Of a stretch of DNA of 64,000 nt, positions 35,800 through 48,030 are shown piece after piece. The stretch is from Periplaneta americana. Its lineage: Eukaryota; Arthropoda; Insecta; Blattodea; Blattidae. The position numbers and the translations under genes were made by a program. The notes under the pieces are model-generated. The model did no database searches. It was given only the letters and a program-made list of their open reading frames with translations, and was not told where the DNA came from. Position 1 is the first letter of the stretch. Each line of letters begins with the position of its first letter. Where the stretch lies: contig NC_091126.1 of the NCBI RefSeq assembly GCF_040183065.1, positions 145,664,204-145,728,203 of the forward strand, in the 5' to 3' direction.

Positions 35800-36195
35800 T
35801 TAGATATAGCATACACTAAAAAGAGTTTTATTTTTGTGTACAAAGAATTATTAGCTGTTTTTAGTCTCATTAATACTTTCAAGGTTACTTCTCATTATAA
35901 CATTAACATTGATGTGAAATTCTTACATTTAAGCTGTGCTGTTGAGTCTTGAAATCAAATGTTGGGAATATTTCTACAATTTCTTCGAAAAAAAAATGTA
36001 CTTATCACTTAAATTTGTTATAAACTTATACCATACACTAAAAATAGCTTTAATTTATATTTACAGTCTCATTAATATTTACAAGTTTATTTCTCATTAA
36101 CATTAACGTCTTTGTGAAACTCGTACATTACTCTATGTCGTTGAGTCTTGAAATCAGGAGTTGGCAATATCTCACCACATGATATCACTTCCTCA
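35800..36195. repeat. Direct duplication of about 200 bp at the 3' side of the small gene
   Basis: CATACACTAAAAA, then GTCTCATTAATA, TTCTCATTA, TGTTGAGTCTTGAAATCA and (A/G)TTGG(G/C)AATAT occur in the same order at 35811-35980 and 36031-36170, spacing about 220 bp. The duplicated part includes the last codons of the reading frame (minus strand) and the sequence after it. Confidence 0.65.
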
Positions 36196-36518
36196 TTTGA
36201 AGGACTCAGTGGTAGGCCTGAGTACATTTTGTACTTTTTTTACAGCTTTTCTTAAAGTGCTGGTACATTGGTAAGACCCAAAAGCCTTTTCTGGTTTTGA
36301 CCCATCTATTGTCTTATTTTCTTCTGCTTTCTTTTTTCTATATTTCCTCATTGCTTCTCTCTTTGCGTGTTTTAGCATATCATCCAATATTCTATCTGAC
36401 TGACGCCTTACCTTTAATTGGTCCCTTTTACTTTTATTTCTATCTCGATCTTTCTTCAGATATTGAGTCCATTTTTTTTATCTTCCTTCTTCTTAGCCCT
36501 ATATTTAAGCTTAGCCAT
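36087..36518 (-). pseudogene. Small Lys/Arg-rich gene of unknown function, two frameshifts
   Basis: ATG at 36518 opens MAKLKYRAKKKEDKK. A shift in a run of eight A near 36470 leads to WTQYLKKDRDRNKSKRDQL, RRQSDRILDDMLKHAKREAM and RKYRKKKAEENK, then GSKPEKAFGSYQ and TLRKAVKKVQ. A second shift near 36200 gives LSPSNEEVISCGEILPTPDF and a stop at 36087. About 143 codons in all. The basic, helical N-terminus and the AVKK-type block vaguely recall N-termini of invertebrate repeat-borne proteins. I cannot name the family, and the catalytic part, if any, is missing. Confidence 0.45.
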
Positions 36519-37079
36519 AGATTATTGTATGATTCTGTAGAAAATTAGGCCTAAAATCGTAAAAAAAGAAAACAGGTTGTCATGTAGAATCCGTTACAGT
36601 GTAGAATCCGTTACAGTCCATTATGTTTTTAATTCACTTTAGAAATGCAAAAATATATGTAAAGGCAATGTTGGAACTGTATAATTACTTTCATGAGCTT
36701 TGATTTTGTTTCTAATAATACTTACAATGTTATAGTAAAAAAAGACAATTTTCATGTAACGGATGCTACATTGGTTAACTGAATTTCGAGTAAGATTTAA
36801 ATATAATTTGGTACATACCTTGAAAATGTAACAATCGATTCAAGAAACTACAATCTTTATGCCATGCTTTAAAACAAAAATGGCTGATCTCAGCTAATCA
36901 GATTGAATGCTATAGGCTGCCCAACCCACATATTTTGGAATCAGTGTTGGGTACATGAAAAGTACCTACAAGAAAGATGCTTAAAACTTATTTTACCTCT
37001 ATAAACTTGAGGAAATCAAGGTGGAACCTTAAAATTTAATGTGTTTTAAACTATTTGTAGCATGAAATAATACTTTTTT

Positions 37080-38146
37080 CTAAATTTTATATTTTTAACT
37101 ACAATTCCCACTTTTCGTGGAATGACTGTTCTATACATTGAATGGATCGAAATCGCCTTTAGCATTTTTAATACATCTGGAGACCGGCGAGGAAGATTTA
37201 GAATTTCTAATATAGAAGAGTTTGTGATGTCTCATGTCCTTCATAGGAATACGAAGGCTGACATTGTTTAAGAAAGATTGACAATTAATGTCACCTTTAA
37301 GGACCTTACATAAGAATTAATAATCGAGATCATGACCTCTGGCATACAAGCTTCGACATTTAAGTGCTCGCATTTTTTTTATCATAGTTATATCCAGAGT
37401 TATTCAGCAGAAATCTGTACGAACATAATGAAATAAATTTCCTTTGAATATTTTCCAGTTTTGCCGAATCAGTACTAGTAATAGAGTTCCAAACTACAGA
37501 TGCATATTCGAGTTTCGATCTCACTAATGTATAGTATAGTATTAAAAGAGATAATAATAAAAATAATAATTTATTTATTTATTTACTTATATTTGATGTG
37601 CTGTACAACAGTCAGTGGCCAATTACAGTTCAGCACAGACAATAACAAAAACAATAGCAATGACATAAAGTACAGTAAAAGTACAATGGAATAAGTATTA
37701 AAATAATGGCAGTTAAATGAGATGATATTTGCAAATGAAAGAACGGAAACATATAAATAAAGAATGGAATCATATAAATAGTGTTACAAAGATATACAAG
37801 ATGACGAGAATATTATAATACATATCTAAACAAAAGGCATAAATTAATAACAACTGACATAAAACTCAAAAAAGTATATACTACACATTAAATGGATCCA
37901 AGTTCAATCCATGCAAATTAGCATATTTTATACATCTGCAGACAGGAGAGAGAGAGATGTAGAATTTCTATTATAAAAAATTTTATGAAATCTGAAACCC
38001 CTTAGCAGGAATACGAAGATTGATATTGCTTATGAATGATTCACCATCAATATTACCCTTAATGACTTTACAAAAAAATAAATAATCAAGATCTTTACGT
38101 CTGACAAATAAACTACAGCAATTAAAATATTTGTGCAGTTAATCTC

Positions 38147-38199
<53 letters not shown>

Positions 38200-38555
38200 T
38201 ATAATAATAATAGTAATAGTTATAGTTAATTAATTTTATTTATTTATTTACTAATATTTGTTGTGCTGTACTACAGCCCGGGGCCAATAACAGTTCAGCA
38301 CAATAATAATAATCCATTTCATTCCATTTATTTATTTATTTAATGTGCTGTACAACAGCCAATGGCCAATTACAGTTCAGCATAAGAATATAACAAAAAC
38401 ATTAACGATGATATAAATTACAATAAAGTAAAATGGAGTAATTAAAATAATGGCAATTAAATAAAAAATAAAATCATAATAATTATTTATTTATTTACTA
38501 ATATTTATTGTGCCGTACAACAGCCTGGGACCAATAACAGTTCAGTGCAAGATAA
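37080..38555 (-). mobile_element. Chain of 5'-truncated Jockey-like retrotransposon ends
   Basis: Read on the minus strand, 37080-37530 encodes a broken reverse-transcriptase C-terminus (LEYASVVWNS, KLENIQRKFISLCSYRF, INCQSFLNNVSLRIPMKDMR). A TAAATAAATAAAT 3' end follows at about 37545-37645, and behind it a second copy of the same C-terminus (37870-38140). Further 3' ends lie at 38226-38302, 38318-38385 and 38480-38553, separated by (AAT)n tracts. Each new copy seems to have landed next to the tail of the previous one, all in one orientation. Confidence 0.65.
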
Positions 38556-38869
38556 AAGTTAGCACAAGATTAACAGTGAACAAGGTATAACAAAAACAGC
38601 GCATACAAATAATTATTAAAATTAGAGACAAATACAAATAAACAACTAGATAACTGATACATGATACAGGAAAGCTCAAAAACAACACAAACAAATGAAG
38701 TTGAAATGAATGCGATTTCGATGAGTATGCTTAATATAAGAATAGTCAAACAACAAACTCTACATTGAACAAATCTGAATTAATACAGTGTAATTAATAA
38801 TAATAATAATAATTATTATTATTATAACAAGAACAAAAACAAAAACCACAGCCTATAATGTTTTCAAAT

Positions 38870-41790
38870 TAGTGTGCAGCACTCTAGAGCAGCCACAAAC
38901 AATCTGATGCAGCTCATAAATGAAAATGGTGTAGACATATCCTTCATACAGGAACCTTATACTGTCAATAATAAACTGGCAGGAATGCCTAAATCAATGA
39001 GGACATACGTGTGCAGTGATGGAAGAGAGCTGCCATAATAAGCAATAATAACATAAGCGCCACAGTGATCAGCCAACTGTCAAACGAAGACTGTGTGATT
39101 CTTGAAATATGTCACAATGGCAAGACTCTCTTCATTTCAAGCATTACTTTGATTATGACGCAGACATAAGAATGAATATTAGAAAAATTGATAAACTCGT
39201 AGATTACACCAAAGGACATGGAATAATTATCGCAGTTGACACTAATGCCAGAAACATATGTGGTTTGATACTACGACCAATGTGCGAGGGTGAGACTTGG
39301 AAGAAAGCATCACTGCTATGTCACTGCACAATATCAACGAAGATACAGGAGTACCAACCTTCGAAACGGAAAAGGCTAAAAGTTGGATAGACTTAACACT
39401 TACTAATAATAAACTCCTTAGATATGTAACAGAATGGAAATCCGAGGAAGAAGAGAGCATCACTGCTATGTCACTGCACAATATCAACGAAGATACAGGA
39501 GTGCCAACCTTGGAAACAGAAAGGGCTAAAAGTTGGATAGACTTAACACTTACTAATAATCAACTCCTTAGATATGTAACAGAATGGAAATCCGAGGAAG
39601 AAGAGAGTTGCCTGGACCATAAAATCATCGCTTTCAAGATAGGCAGAATGCAACAAATAAGTATAGACTGCCACAGAGGCACGATATATGTAAAGAAAAA
39701 CAAAGATTTTGAAAAATTCAATATTCTATTAGAAACACATCTCAAATCAACTTTTAAGTGTAAGGAAACTAGGGAAGACCTAGATGAAGACCTTGCAACC
39801 TATGCTGAAAATTGCGCCAACATAGACTACTTCGTTGAGCAGTGGCATACCTGCATAATAGATGCTTGCAATGGAGCATTCCGCCTAAGTAAGGGAAAAA
39901 CTAAAACCTCCAAAGGCATATCTGTCCCATGGTGGAATACTGAACTAACCATTTCAAGAAAGAGAGTAAATGCGCTTAGAAGACGGTTTCAGAGGACCAT
40001 CAATAACGACCAATTAAGACAACAGCGCGAAACTCAATATATAGAAGCTAATAGAAACTACCGGGCATCTGTCAGTGTTGCAAAGCTTAGGTCCTGAAAG
40101 GAGTTCTGCAGTGTTACGGACGAATCCAGTTCATGGCATATTGTGTATAAAACAGCGACGTCTAAGCTGAAAGAGAAAAGCACTTTCAAAATGATCAAAA
40201 AGGAGGATAGAGAATACACCACTGGCACACAAGATACCTTACAATATATGATAGACCATTTTGTACCTGAAGACAGCAGACTTGATGACAATAAACTTCA
40301 AGTCCAGTTGAGGAGACAAATGGTAGAAATGTTGACTACTCCAAATGATGTGGCATTCACACAGGAGGAGAGTGTTCGTGTCCTACAAAGTTTTGATCCC
40401 ACAGAATCTCCTGGAGAGAACAGTCTGTCCAGTGATAGTATACTGAGATCCTTCAAACAATTTCCTAAATTCTTCACTTCAGTCTATAACAGATGTCTTG
40501 AAACTGGACACTTCCCAAAAATCTGGAAACAATCTACAATAATCCCAATAGTTAAACCTGGAAGAGAGGCAAGTGACAGGATATCAAAATATCGACCCAT
40601 CGGCTTAATCAATGTTGGCGGCAAAGTGCTGGAGAAGCTAATGATACATCGAATACATCACATAAATTCAAACAAGCACTCCAGCACACGACAATTTGGA
40701 TTTACACCCCAGAAAAGTACAATAGACGCCTTAATTGCTGTAAAACACTTCGCACTACAAAGCCTGCAAACCAACAGCTATGTTGCCTTAATCAGCCTGG
40801 ATGTACAGGGTGCATTTGACGCTGCATGGTAGCCTAGTATTATGAGTAACTTAAGACAGAAGAATTGTCCTAAAACTTGTACACACTAACTATGGACTAC
40901 TTCCGGAACAGGAAGGCAAGCCTATGCACCAACAGATACAGCTCGGAAAAAGCGGTGAAGAAAGGATGCCCACAAGGTTCATGCTGCGGGCCTGGTTTGT
41001 GGAATATTCCGTACGATTCTCTACTACAACTGGACTTCACACAACACTCTGAAGTAATTGTTGCAGACGATGTACTTGTTATGACGAAAGGTGGAAGCAT
41101 AGTGGAAACGGAAAACTATGCAAATCAAGATGTAATGAAAATCGAACGTTGGGCTCAAGATAATAAAATCAAATTCAATGCAGTAAAGTCTAAAGTGCTA
41201 TTTATTACCAGGAAGAAAAGACATAACGAGGTCATAAACATCTACATTAACAACAAACCAATAAAACAAGTTGCTGAATTAAAGTATCTTGGAGTCTATC
41301 TAGACAGATTGTTCAAATTCAACAAGCACATAGATTAAATACACGACAAAGAAATTGCATGAATACACATGCTCTCAAAATCGGCAAAGCTCAGCTGGGG
41401 CCTAGGACATAAAGCTCTATATACAATATACAAAGGAGCAATAGAACCAATCCTGACATATGGAGCACCAGTATGGGAGGAAGCCCTACGACAGTCCAGA
41501 AACATTAGAAAACTCCAACACATCCAAAGGTTATGTAATATTAAAATCATCAAAGCATATAGAACTATTTCATTTGATGCATCCTGCATTATAGCTGGCA
41601 TCCAACCAATCAACATTACAGTAGATGTAGTATTAAACTATATGAAGCAATGCATTGAGAGATATATTATGTTACATCCCTAGAACCAGTAAATTGGAAC
41701 CATCCTGCACAAGATAAGTCTATAACAGGAACTCAGGACAACACAACCTATGCAATAGAAATCTACACAGATGGGAGCAAGACAAGACAA
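38870..41790 (+). pseudogene. Long non-LTR retrotransposon (R1/I-like): endonuclease, reverse transcriptase, start of RNase H
   Basis: In order: apurinic endonuclease (NLMQLINENGVDISFIQEPY near 38910, IIAVDTNARN near 39230, WIDLTLTNN), a linker, and reverse transcriptase (KYRPIGLINVGGKVLEKL, FGFTPQKSTIDALIAV, SLDVQGAFDAAW, GCPQGSCCGPGLWN, VADD as the catalytic box at about 41063). Then come KYLGVYLD, YGAPVWEEAL, and IYTDGSK, the start of an RNase H domain at 41760. Defects: in-frame TGA at 40096 (Trp position), TAG at 40830 (Trp), a frameshift near 40870, a stop at 41336 and an early endonuclease break. The 5' end is missing. A 150-bp in-frame duplication lies in the endonuclease. Confidence 0.8.
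39306..39605 (+). repeat. 150-bp tandem duplication inside the endonuclease domain
   Basis: AGCATCACTGCTATGTCACT begins at 39306 and again at 39456, and the two 150-bp units are nearly identical. Each encodes NINEDTGVPT, KSWIDLTLTNN and YVTEWKSEEEES. The length is a multiple of three, so the frame is kept. Confidence 0.9.
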
Positions 41791-41799
41791 AGTAGGAGC

Positions 41800-41945
41800 A
41801 GCACGCGCACACACACGCACACACACTCTCTCTCCCTCTCTCCTCCCTTTCCCCTCCCTTTCCCCTCCCCTCCCCCTCCACCTCTCTTCCCATCTCTCCC
41901 CTCTCTCTCCCTATTTGCCCCTCTCTTTCCACAAATTGTATATAA
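41800..41945. repeat. (CA)n and C/T-rich tract
   Basis: CA repeats at 41803-41826 run into a pure pyrimidine stretch of CTCTCC/CCCTTTCC units to about 41930, directly where the RNase H frame of the retrotransposon stops making sense and just before the hAT 2 insertion site. Confidence 0.75.
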
Positions 41946-42279
41946 TAACAAATTCAGTGGTCCCGACTTCCATAAAATATTGGGGGGGGGGGGTCCACTT
42001 CCGCCTAATATTTGGAAAATTAATTCAAGCTTCAACCTGACATCACTCAGAACACATATTAACCTTTTCAGTGCGAATTATGTTTATGCTTTACGTTAAT
42101 AGGGCCTATGTAGATTGAAATACAAGTTAGAGTTTGTACTAAACTAAAATAAGATTAATATAGTTGATTAATAATCTCTTAATAATAACTGTAGTACTAG
42201 ATTATGTAAATTCGAAACATTCAATTCAGTATAAAATAGTTCAAGGAATAAAATAATCAAAACAAATTACCTATTTTAA

Positions 42280-44419
42280 CGAAAGTCTGGCGAAGGTATG
42301 GTGGCACAACTCATTCTTCCGATGAACTGGTCAGCTATAGTATTGAGATCCAACGTGCTATTGATATTTCTATGGCCATTTAATATGGTGATTGAATTAG
42401 GTCTGCTCTATCCCATTGATGACCTTAAGTGACTTTTCAGGTTCCGAAGACTCGAAAAAGATCTTTCAGCTGTACAAGTGGACACTGGGACAGTTAATAC
42501 AAGTTGTACTAGCTTAGTTAATTCTGAAAGCATTTCTGATGCACAGTTATCACATTTCAGAAACTGTACAACTGAAGAAAAATTATCAAAGGATTTCGTA
42601 TTCAATTTTGAATTAAAAAAATCCACCATCATGTTATGGTGCAATGTCAGTCTCTCAGAATCAATATCATCTTTAAAACAATTTGCTATGTCCGTAACAT
42701 CATTGCTTCTATTTGTGGCGATTTTCTCAATGTTAACCAACAAACGTGAAGCAGCACTTTCAAATCTAAAAGCAATATACTGAACGGAAACATCAATTAT
42801 TTAAAAAAACTTCGATGGAACATATCCTTAGGAGTGGAAAAACTGTGGGGGCTCTTCCAGGATGTAGTCTTTTTGGAGTGGGTCTTTGGCGTGGTAGCTG
42901 TGGTTCTTGTAAGTGAAGTGATTGGGCACTATTTAAGATTTCTTCCCAAAACGTGTAATAGGTAGTTCTGATATGTGTTAGGGTACTTGTCAGGAGCTGA
43001 ATGAAAGAATAAGTTTCCTGAAAAGTTAACGTTTTCTTCTGTAGCGCAGTGTTAACTGCATCATTGTGACAAAATATCTTAAATAACACACACAAGTAGA
43101 AATAGAAATTAAATGACTGCATTTGAAGACAAAAGCCACTTGCTTTAGAACCAGCATCTGATGGGTCTGTTTCTGACAACTCTTCAAGAAACTCTATCAA
43201 TTCTTCATAATTGGAATGAAATGATGACAATGATGAGAAGCGAATCACCCATCTGGTTAGACAGAATGGTCTTAAATTGACTGCATCATCGCCTTATAAC
43301 TGCTTGAAGAATGAAAGTCTTTTGGGCGAATTTCTCACAAATAAAATTATCTCTTTTATGAAGTTCGGTACATCCTGACTACCAGAAATACTCTTGACAG
43401 TGTCTTGTACGACAAGATTGAGTGAGCTTAGTTTGAACTCCTGAATATTTGCCTGCCATATTCGAAGCACCATCATAACACTGGCCTTGCACTTACTTAT
43501 TTCACAATTAAATTGCATAATAATATCATTAATAATATGAAATAATGTTTCAGCATTTGTCTTGAATGTTTTGTAGAATGCTACAAAATTTTCTTGTACC
43601 TCAAGATCGTCTGTAACTGTTCTGAAGCACAATGACACTTGTTCCTTTACAGAAATATCACACGATTTATCGACTGTCATGGAATAATATTTGGCTGTTT
43701 GAACAGATATTATAATATCTCTCATGACTCATAAATTCTAGCATTTCGTTATATATATCATGAGAATACCATTTATATGATTCGCGATCCATCCACTTTT
43801 TAAGTTCTGGACAAGTATTACTTCTCAGTCACATTATATTAATTAAATTACTCATATCATCCATGTGACCACATATTGCAAGACCCTGCATAGCTGGTTA
43901 CTGTAAAGAATCTTTAGTAATGCTACCCTAGATTCTTTCTTCTGTAGTTCCTTTGTGGTAGATAACTTCACTATGGCAATCAGATTTTTCCTGAACCCGA
44001 AACTTCTCCAGAGATTTCTTCCAGTTATTAAAACCACTGTTTATGAAAGTCAAGCCATATTTACTAGAAAATTTTACCAGATTCTTGGAATAAGCTTCCC
44101 TGCAATATTTGCAATGAACAACATCTCCAGTTGTATTATGCACTAGCCATGGAAAGTTGATTTCCATTTTTTTTTTAATTTCTTTTATGTATTTTCTTAC
44201 AGTACACATAATTGTCTGTAAGTTCACTGGTGGACGTATTAGATTGTACAGAGAGCTCATCAACACAACTAGAACTAGTAACACTGTTATCTTCACGCTT
44301 TCCATCTTTGCCACTTGTTGATGTAGACAGCACTGCATTACTTGAATGAGCAACACCAGCACCAAGTCCTGGTTTCTTAATGATATATTGATCTATATTA
44401 TACACATTAGATACAATTA
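42280..44419 (-). pseudogene. hAT transposase of element 2, broken
   Basis: From the N-terminus: a Ser/Thr-rich leader (YIIKKPGLGAGVAHSS), a BED/TTF-like zinc-finger segment (INFPWLVHNTTGDVVHCKYC, then an H about 45 residues on), and the catalytic domain with MTVDKSCDISVKEQVS. A helical middle follows (SFHSNYEELIEFLEEL), then the dimerisation domain (LVQLVLTVPVSTCTAERSFS, LRNLKSHLR). A TAG near 42408 interrupts the last 40 codons; frameshifts separate the other blocks and the DGAS-type second catalytic block is unrecognisable. The start lies upstream of the Harbinger-like insertion. Confidence 0.75.
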
Positions 44420-44824
44420 TGGCCGGTTTTTCCAAGTATTGTTAAAACACTTAACGACTGTTAAACACTCAACAATCAGTTAAATACAGTTTTTTCATGT
44501 TTTCAACACCAGTTTGGCTTAACAGATTCTTAACTGTTTGTTAACTTTAAATGTAGGATTTCAGGCAGTTAACTCATTTTACGAACACTTAAACATGGCA
44601 GATAACACCACAGCTGTTCAGACAAAAGTCGTGAAAATAATATGTTATGTTTCTCTTTAAGGAATCTTTAGAGTAAGGGCCGATTTCACCAAGCTTCAGT
44701 AAATGTCCAAATGAAACATTAACTACCGAACATTAAAATATTTTCACGAGTACGTTTGTGTGTGCGTTGTCTCCGTAGACTTAAAGCCGAACAGTTATAT
44801 ATGCCTCATTGCGTTAGCTACGTC

Positions 44825-44896
44825 ACAACTCTTCTATGGAGTAGTCAGTAGGGCGTTGGCTTGCCATTCATGGGATCCTAGTTCTATTCTCGGTGA
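44825..44896 (+). repeat. Weak tRNA-like (SINE head) block
   Basis: TAGTCAGTAGGGCGTTGG resembles an A box and TAGTTCTATTCTCGG a decayed B box at about the right spacing. Stems do not close and both boxes have mismatches, so this is a tentative SINE remnant. Confidence 0.3.
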
Positions 44897-45114
44897 TAAC
44901 TTACTTTTTATTAACGTAATTAATTTTTATACGTGTTACCTTTCTTCGTTATTTTTATTTTTTTGTAGTGGAACGAATTATTTCGCAACTCTGGTTCCAC
45001 TAGGAGAATTTAAAAAACTCTTGGGAGATCAATTTTTTCCCCGATATAAAACAAAGATAAACAAAAAAACTTAAAGAAAAATAAAAGAAATACACATGTG
45101 GATCTAATATTTGT

Positions 45115-45405
45115 CCACATGCCACCGGCATCTATCACTGCCTGGCATTTTCAGGGCATTGAGTCCACCGCATCGCGGAAATAGTTCTGGTCCTCAGCGA
45201 AATCTTCCCAGGTAGCCAGAACTTGATCCTATAACTGATCTGGATTTTGAGGTGGGATGTCTCGATATTTGTCAATCCTACTATTTTTCGTGCATTTCTG
45301 TCAACAGTCTTTGAACGTTTATGGCGGTGTGCAGGGGGTGGTTATCCTGCTGGAAAATCAAATATCCATTGGAAAGAAAACGATTATAAATTCCATGAAT
45401 CCATT
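45115..45405 (-). pseudogene. Tc1-type transposase C-terminal remnant
   Basis: The minus strand reads YLIFQQDNHPLHTAINVQRL (the second catalytic Asp block of Tc1/mariner transposases), then after a break WEDFAEDQNYFRDAVDSM and CQAVIDAGG, the usual Tc1 C-terminus. Stops and a missing Glu/Asp third block mark it as dead. It lies within the nested Harbinger-like element. Confidence 0.65.
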
Positions 45406-47227
45406 TCTTTCGCTTCTGTTTTAAAGCCAGTGCAAACATATCTTATCGCTAGCTATAATATAATTCTAACAAATAAAAGTTAATATACCAATGAAGTTTT
45501 GTTATGTTTGAATGCACATTATGTATTAATTTACTAATATTTCTTAAGTACCGGTATGTAGTTATAATAACCACTTTCATGTGTTAATACAAAAACTCAG
45601 TTGTATGTTACCTAGTTGACTAGTTTTAGCTTTGTCTCAGCCATTTTTATGATATTCTAACCTATGATCAGTGTCTTCTAAAATTTTGAGTACCGCAGTC
45701 TTCGTAACGTGGTATCTTTTGTGAATTTTTGTGTCATTCAAGTTTTCAAAATGATCATTTCTTAGATGGTTAACATTATCTCCATTGGACTCTTAATTTT
45801 CGAGCAGTTCCAGATATAACAATTCTGCATTGAAACGTTCCGCCATTTTATATTGAAACTAATGAACCATTAAAAATTTAAAGACGGAAATTTCTATCAC
45901 TAAATTTAATGATAGTGTTATTGGTTCGTTAGGCTAGAGATGCTTGGTGAGATATAAAAATGATTTAATGAACCAGTAAATAAATTAATGAATCATTAAA
46001 ACCTTAGTGAAGCTTTGTGAAACCGATCCTAAGACTGGTAACATATAATTTAAAAGACATTTTTGAATATTGATATAGAGAAAATTATCTTTATAAGTCA
46101 ACTGATTATCATACTGACGCTTATTTCAATGCTGAGCTATTATCCATTTAACAATTAGAAAATGTGCGATCTCAACGTGGCAAGAAATTGAAGTCAAATT
46201 TGAATATCCTACAAAGAGAAATAGGCCACTTGTTCCAATTCACCAGCTACTATTAACTCTAGATTCTATGTTACTGGGTCTTTTCAACTATAGCCGATGT
46301 CAATAGTGCTTCAAAATACGCAGTGAGTAAATAATAAAATGTTTCAGTAGCAATTGCTTCTTTAAGACGAAATTACATATAATTTCTACATGGACCTGAT
46401 GCAGAGAGAGTGATTAGAGAATTTTATATGATAACAGAATTCTCCTCGGGGTTTTGTGTACAGTTGACTTCACACACATTCCTGTAATTATTGTCACCTG
46501 GTGCTCATAATGCTGAGATTTTCCTAACAGAAATTCATATTTAGCATTACAACTATAACCTTACTTATAATAATTATTATTCAATAGTGGTCAATACAAC
46601 TTTCATTCATCAACTCAGTGTACTACATATGAATCAAGGCCTACCGTAACAGGTTATGATTTTATACATGTTTCATGACTTACTCTACAGTACAGAATTT
46701 AAATAATAATTTCAGCCAATAAGAAATTGCCTTATATGTGTAAAATCATTACCAACTGCTGTTGAGTAGTTAAAATAATGCTAACAGACATTATAGTTAA
46801 GTGTTGGTTATCTTAAACAAAATTATGTTGAAAAAATGGAAAACACATTAACAAAGCGTTAAAAATAAACAGACTGTTAATTTAACATTCGTTAAACAAA
46901 ATGAAACATTACTTGGACAAACTGGCCATTATACTATTAAATTAATAATTAACAGTTAAACAAACAACAACTCGCTGAACAATATTGCCGTGAGGCCACG
47001 ACACAGTTACTTTGTGATCCTGGATACTGACTGTTACGTGAAAATTAAATAAAGCTCAACGCCTCAACATGTCTTGAAATTTGCCGTCTGCGGTTTAAAT
47101 GCATTGTTAATGTGTTGAAATTATAATAACGTGAGCACGGTCTGTTGCCACTTAAATGTAATCATTGTTGCCAATATGCCTTGTTACCTCTTTTGCTTTA
47201 AGTCTGTACAGCATATCTAAAACATTT

Positions 47228-47230
<3 letters not shown>

Positions 47231-47263
<33 letters not shown>

Positions 47264-47958
47264 TACTTACAAATGACTTTTAAGGAACCCGGAGGTTCAT
47301 TGTCACCCTCACATAAGCCCGCCATTGGTCCCTATCCTAAGCAAGATTAAGCCAGTCCCTACCATCATATCCCACTTCCCTCAAATCCATTTTAATATTA
47401 TCCTCCCATCTACGTCTCGGCCTCCCCAAAGGTCTTTTTCCCTCCGGTCTCCCAACTAACACTCTATATGCATTTCTGGATTCGCCCATACGTGCTACAT
47501 GCCCTGCCCATCTTAAACGTCTGGATTTAATGTTCCTAATTATGTCAGGTGAAGAATACAATGCGTGCAGGTCTGCGTTGTGTAACTTTCTCCATTCTCC
47601 TGTAACTTCATCCCTCTTAGGCCCAAATATTTTCCTAAGAACCTTATTCTCAAAACACCCTTAATCTTTGTTCCTCTCTCAAAGTGAGAGTCCAAGTTTC
47701 ACAATCACACAGAACAACCGGTAATATAACTGTTTTATAAATTCTAACTTTCAGATTTTTTGACAGCAGACTAGATGACAAAACCTTCTCAACCGAATAA
47801 TAACATGCATTTCCCATATTTATTCTGCGTTTAATTTCCTCCCGAGTGTCATCTATATTTGTTACTATTGCTCCAAGATATTTGAATTTTCCCACCTCTT
47901 CAAAGGATAAATCTCCAATTTTTATATTTCCATTTTGTACATTATTTTGGTCACGAGA
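47231..47958 (-). pseudogene. Endonuclease-reverse-transcriptase retrotransposon 3' end, copy 2
   Basis: The minus frame reads VGKFKYLGAIVTNIDDTREE, IKRRINMGNACYYS, then after one homopolymer shift near 47655 NKVLRKIFGPKRDEVTGEWR, LHALYSSPDIIRNIKSR, RRLRWAGHVARMGES and RPRRRWEDNIKMDLREVGYD. A TAA near 47350 precedes DRDQWRAYVR and the MNLRVP terminus, followed by a (TAA)n tail (plus-strand TTA repeats at 47236-47262). It belongs to the same family as 26741-27052 and was 5'-truncated on insertion into hAT 2. Confidence 0.8.
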
Positions 47959-47959
47959 C

Positions 47960-47997
<38 letters not shown>

Positions 47998-48030
47998 TAT
48001 TATTATTATTATTTATTATCATCACTATTA
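47960..48030. repeat. (AAT)n / (ATT)n microsatellite
   Basis: TAATAATAAT units run from 47961 and switch to ATTATTATT after about 47997, forming a potential hairpin at the 5' truncation point of the retrotransposon fragment. Confidence 0.8.

Larger units (their letters stand above)
35229..36770. repeat. Seven copies of the 16-bp motif TGTAACGGAT(T/G)CTACA
   Basis: Positions are 35229, 35397, 35585, 35607 and 36755 on the plus strand and 36583 and 36600 on the minus strand. Four of the plus copies and both minus copies fit the motif exactly apart from the T/G position; the 35397 copy also ends in C. Two pairs are adjacent (35585/35607 and 36583/36600). All surround the small gene at 36087-36518 and none lies within its frame. 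Such density points to protein-binding sites or subterminal repeats of a mobile element. Confidence 0.8.
44677..46029. mobile_element. Second Harbinger-like element nested in the first
   Basis: The left end GGGCCGATTTCACCAAGCTT matches the reverse complement of the right end (GGATCGGTTTCACAAAGCTT), with TAA on both sides (44674-44676, 46030-46032). GGGCC-TTTCACCAA termini and TWA targets are typical of Harbinger MITEs. It contains a Tc1-type remnant and a weak tRNA-like block. Confidence 0.7.
44420..46928. mobile_element. Harbinger-like element inside hAT 2
   Basis: The ends TGGCCGGTTTTTCCAAGTAT and its counterpart (reverse complement TGGCCAGTTTGTCCAAGTAA) are flanked by TTA on both sides (44417-44419, 46929-46931), matching the TWA target of PIF/Harbinger. 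Subterminal TGTTAA(A) repeats are frequent at both ends. No transposase frame; the interior is largely another insertion. Confidence 0.65.

Noticed and set aside
41720..42040. Overlapping open frames on both strands
   Set aside because: They read through (CA)n and pure pyrimidine repeats and a poly-G run, not protein-coding sequence.
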